Source: GCA-2699365 sp036160955
Lineage (GTDB): Bacteria > Verrucomicrobiota > Verrucomicrobiia > Opitutales > Coraliomargaritaceae
Length of the DNA stretch: 64,000 nucleotides
Direction: 5' to 3'
NCBI GenBank assembly: GCA_036160955.1
Contig: JAYYDJ010000095.1
Coordinates: forward strand, 10,403 to 74,402
Made by a program: the position numbers and the translations under genes. The notes below the pieces were generated by a model. It had not been told where the DNA came from and did not search any database. It saw only the letters and a program-made list of their open reading frames with translations. Shown in pieces: positions 62,645 to 64,000 of this stretch; positions within the stretch are counted from its first letter, which is position 1; each line of letters begins with the position of its first letter.

Positions 62645-64000
62645 ATGAGTAAAATCATTGGTATAGATTTAGGTACAACAAACTCCTGCATGTCTGTTAT
62701 GGAAGGGGGAGAACCTGTTGTAATTCCAAATTCAGAGGGTGCAAGAACAACACCTTCTATTGTTGCATTTGCTAAGAATGGTGAACGTTTAGTAGGGCAG
62801 GCTGCTAAGCGGCAAGCTGTTACAAACCCAAGTAATACAATCTTTTCTGCGAAGCGCTTAATTGGTCGCAAGTTTAGCGAGGTTAAAGAAGAGTCTTCGT
62901 CTTTGCCATATAAAGTTGTAAAAGGTAAAAATGGTGATGCTTACATAGAAGCTGAAGTGGACGGTAAGAGCGAACAATTTGCTCCAGAGCAAATTGCAGC
63001 GATTGTTTTACAAAAGCTCAAAGCTGATGCTGAAGCCTACCTAGGCGAGAAGGTTACAGATGCAGTTATTACAGTTCCTGCATATTTTAATGATGCACAG
63101 CGTCAGGCTACTAAGGATGCTGGCAAGATTGCTGGACTCGAAGTTAAGCGTATCATTAATGAACCTACGGCAGCAGCACTTGCTTATGGCCTTGACAAAG
63201 GTAGTGACGAAGTAATCGCGGTATATGACTTAGGTGGTGGCACATTCGATATTTCGATCTTAGAAATCGGGGATGGCGTTTTTGAAGTCAAGGCGACCAA
63301 TGGGGATACTCATTTGGGTGGTGATAATTGGGATAGTGCTTTAATTGACTTTCTCATAGAAGAGTTCAAAAATGAGCAAAGTATTGACTTACGAGGTGAT
63401 AAAATGGCTCTCCAGCGCCTTAAAGAGGAGGGGGAAAAAGCCAAGATTGCTTTATCTTCAACTCAAAGTACCGATATAAATCTTCCCTTCATTACTGCTG
63501 ATGCCACTGGACCGAAGCACTTGAATATTACTCTTACTAGAGCTAATTTAGAGCAGATTTGTGATTCGCTTTACGAGCGTACAAAAGCACCTTTTAACGC
63601 ATGTCTAAAAGATTCCGGCCATTCTGCTTCAGAAATAGCTGAATTAGTCCTTGTAGGTGGTATGACTCGCGCTCCTAAAGTTGTTGAGGTCGCTGAAGGT
63701 CTTGCCGGCAAAGCGCCACATCAAGGAGTAAATCCAGATGAAGTTGTAGCCATCGGCGCAGCTATTCAAGGCGGAGTACTTCAAGGAGATGTACGTGACG
63801 TTTTACTTTTAGATGTCACGCCACTTACTCTAGCGATCGAGACAGCAGGTGCGGTTGCTACTGCAATGATTGATCGTAATACGACAATACCGACTAAAAA
63901 GAGTCAGACCTTTTCTACTTATGCAGACAATCAAACAGCCGTGGATATTAAGGTACTTCAAGGAGAGCGCCCCATGGCAAATGATAATAAGATTTTAGGT
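62645..64000 (+). CDS. dnaK: Chaperone protein DnaK, N-terminal part
   Basis: Hsp70 chaperone. The first 452 codons are in the window and the gene runs off its end. The nucleotide-binding domain is complete: IIGIDLGTTNSC (phosphate 1), ITVPAYFNDAQRQATKDAG, YDLGGGTFDISILE (phosphate 2), and the adenosine motif LVLVGGMTRAPKV. The DVTPLTLAIETAGAV linker and the start of the substrate-binding domain (DRNTTIPTKKSQTFST) follow. The 272 bases upstream contain no recognisable CIRCE element, and no Shine-Dalgarno sequence precedes the ATG. grpE and dnaJ are not seen. Confidence 0.97.
   Translation, partial: MSKIIGIDLGTTNSCMSVMEGGEPVVIPNSEGARTTPSIVAFAKNGERLVGQAAKRQAVTNPSNTIFSAKRLIGRKFSEVKEESSSLPYKVVKGKNGDAYIEAEVDGKSEQFAPEQIAAIVLQKLKADAEAYLGEKVTDAVITVPAYFNDAQRQATKDAGKIAGLEVKRIINEPTAAALAYGLDKGSDEVIAVYDLGGGTFDISILEIGDGVFEVKATNGDTHLGGDNWDSALIDFLIEEFKNEQSIDLRGDKMALQRLKEEGEKAKIALSSTQSTDINLPFITADATGPKHLNITLTRANLEQICDSLYERTKAPFNACLKDSGHSASEIAELVLVGGMTRAPKVVEVAEGLAGKAPHQGVNPDEVVAIGAAIQGGVLQGDVRDVLLLDVTPLTLAIETAGAVATAMIDRNTTIPTKKSQTFSTYADNQTAVDIKVLQGERPMANDNKILG

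Noticed and set aside
1..64000. tRNA, rRNA, CRISPR arrays, IS elements or prophage
   Set aside because: No tRNA-like cloverleaf, regularly spaced repeats, transposase or phage frame was recognised in the gaps or frames.

Overview
The window is a gene-dense stretch of an A+T-rich bacterial chromosome, made mostly of housekeeping genes with lineage-specific insertions. The best guess for the host is a Verrucomicrobiota bacterium, probably of the Opitutae/Puniceicoccales side. The support is the LexA operator form (TGTTT-N4-GAACA), a gspG-H-I-J-K-L-M-D pseudopilin/secretin cluster, a PhoD-like and a DUF362-like exported protein, a DnaG with a degraded zinc ribbon, a lysine-tailed RpoD and menaquinone (MenD/MenB) genes. 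This assignment is inference; no 16S gene is present. Many genes have no recognisable Shine-Dalgarno sequence and several appear to use GTG or TTG starts. No IS element, phage gene, CRISPR array, rRNA or tRNA was recognised, and no gene-free stretch exceeds about 300 bases.

Layout. 1-118 is the tail of pyrD. 129-9695 is a minus-strand block: type II secretion/type IV pilus-like genes gspG, H, I, J, K, L-like, M-like, secretin gspD and a possible GspC-like protein, followed by lipB and lipA. The assembly ATPase and platform protein (gspE/gspF) are not here. 9857-11897 holds ndk, ispF, a glyoxalase-like gene and lexA with an operator lying inside its promoter. 12019-18188 is a peptide ABC importer: lipoprotein binding protein, a DppB-DppC fused permease and two ATPases, with a small DUF4250 gene antisense between the ATPases. 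18219-25911 holds an IPT-domain lipoprotein, hemW, a photolyase-like flavoprotein with unusual domain order, rpoN, an IscA-type protein, fumC and an unknown gene. 26036-29725 holds rpmI-rplT with a terminator, clpP, rpiB, rpmG and mrp.

29840-38707 is the most lineage-specific part. It has an orphan TolB-like propeller, a PhoD-family protein that has lost its catalytic residues, a degenerate sigma-factor-like gene with an unknown partner, an acylphosphatase/ABC exporter/TPR/inositol-phosphatase operon, tatA and a small lipoprotein. 38757-45735 holds dnaG-rpoD, a TPR lipoprotein, a DUF362-like protein and an orphan nuoA. 45868-47223 encodes a three-domain protein (PTS EIIA + pyruvate-kinase-C-like + diadenylate cyclase). 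47224-58662 holds alr, tsaB, menD-menB, the rnc-mfd-parvulin operon and a PIN-PhoH ATPase. 58709-64000 holds a cobalamin adenosyltransferase, an MscS channel, a LolA-like protein, a Cdd1/Lon-N pair and the start of dnaK.

Together the genes describe a Gram-negative, menaquinone-using cell with an outer membrane (secretin, LolA-like, TolB-like, parvulin chaperone), protein export by Tat and T2SS, peptide import, and probable c-di-AMP signalling. The strongest candidates for undescribed biology are the EIIA-diadenylate cyclase fusion, the inactive PhoD-like protein, the rearranged photolyase-like protein and the sigma-like gene pair.
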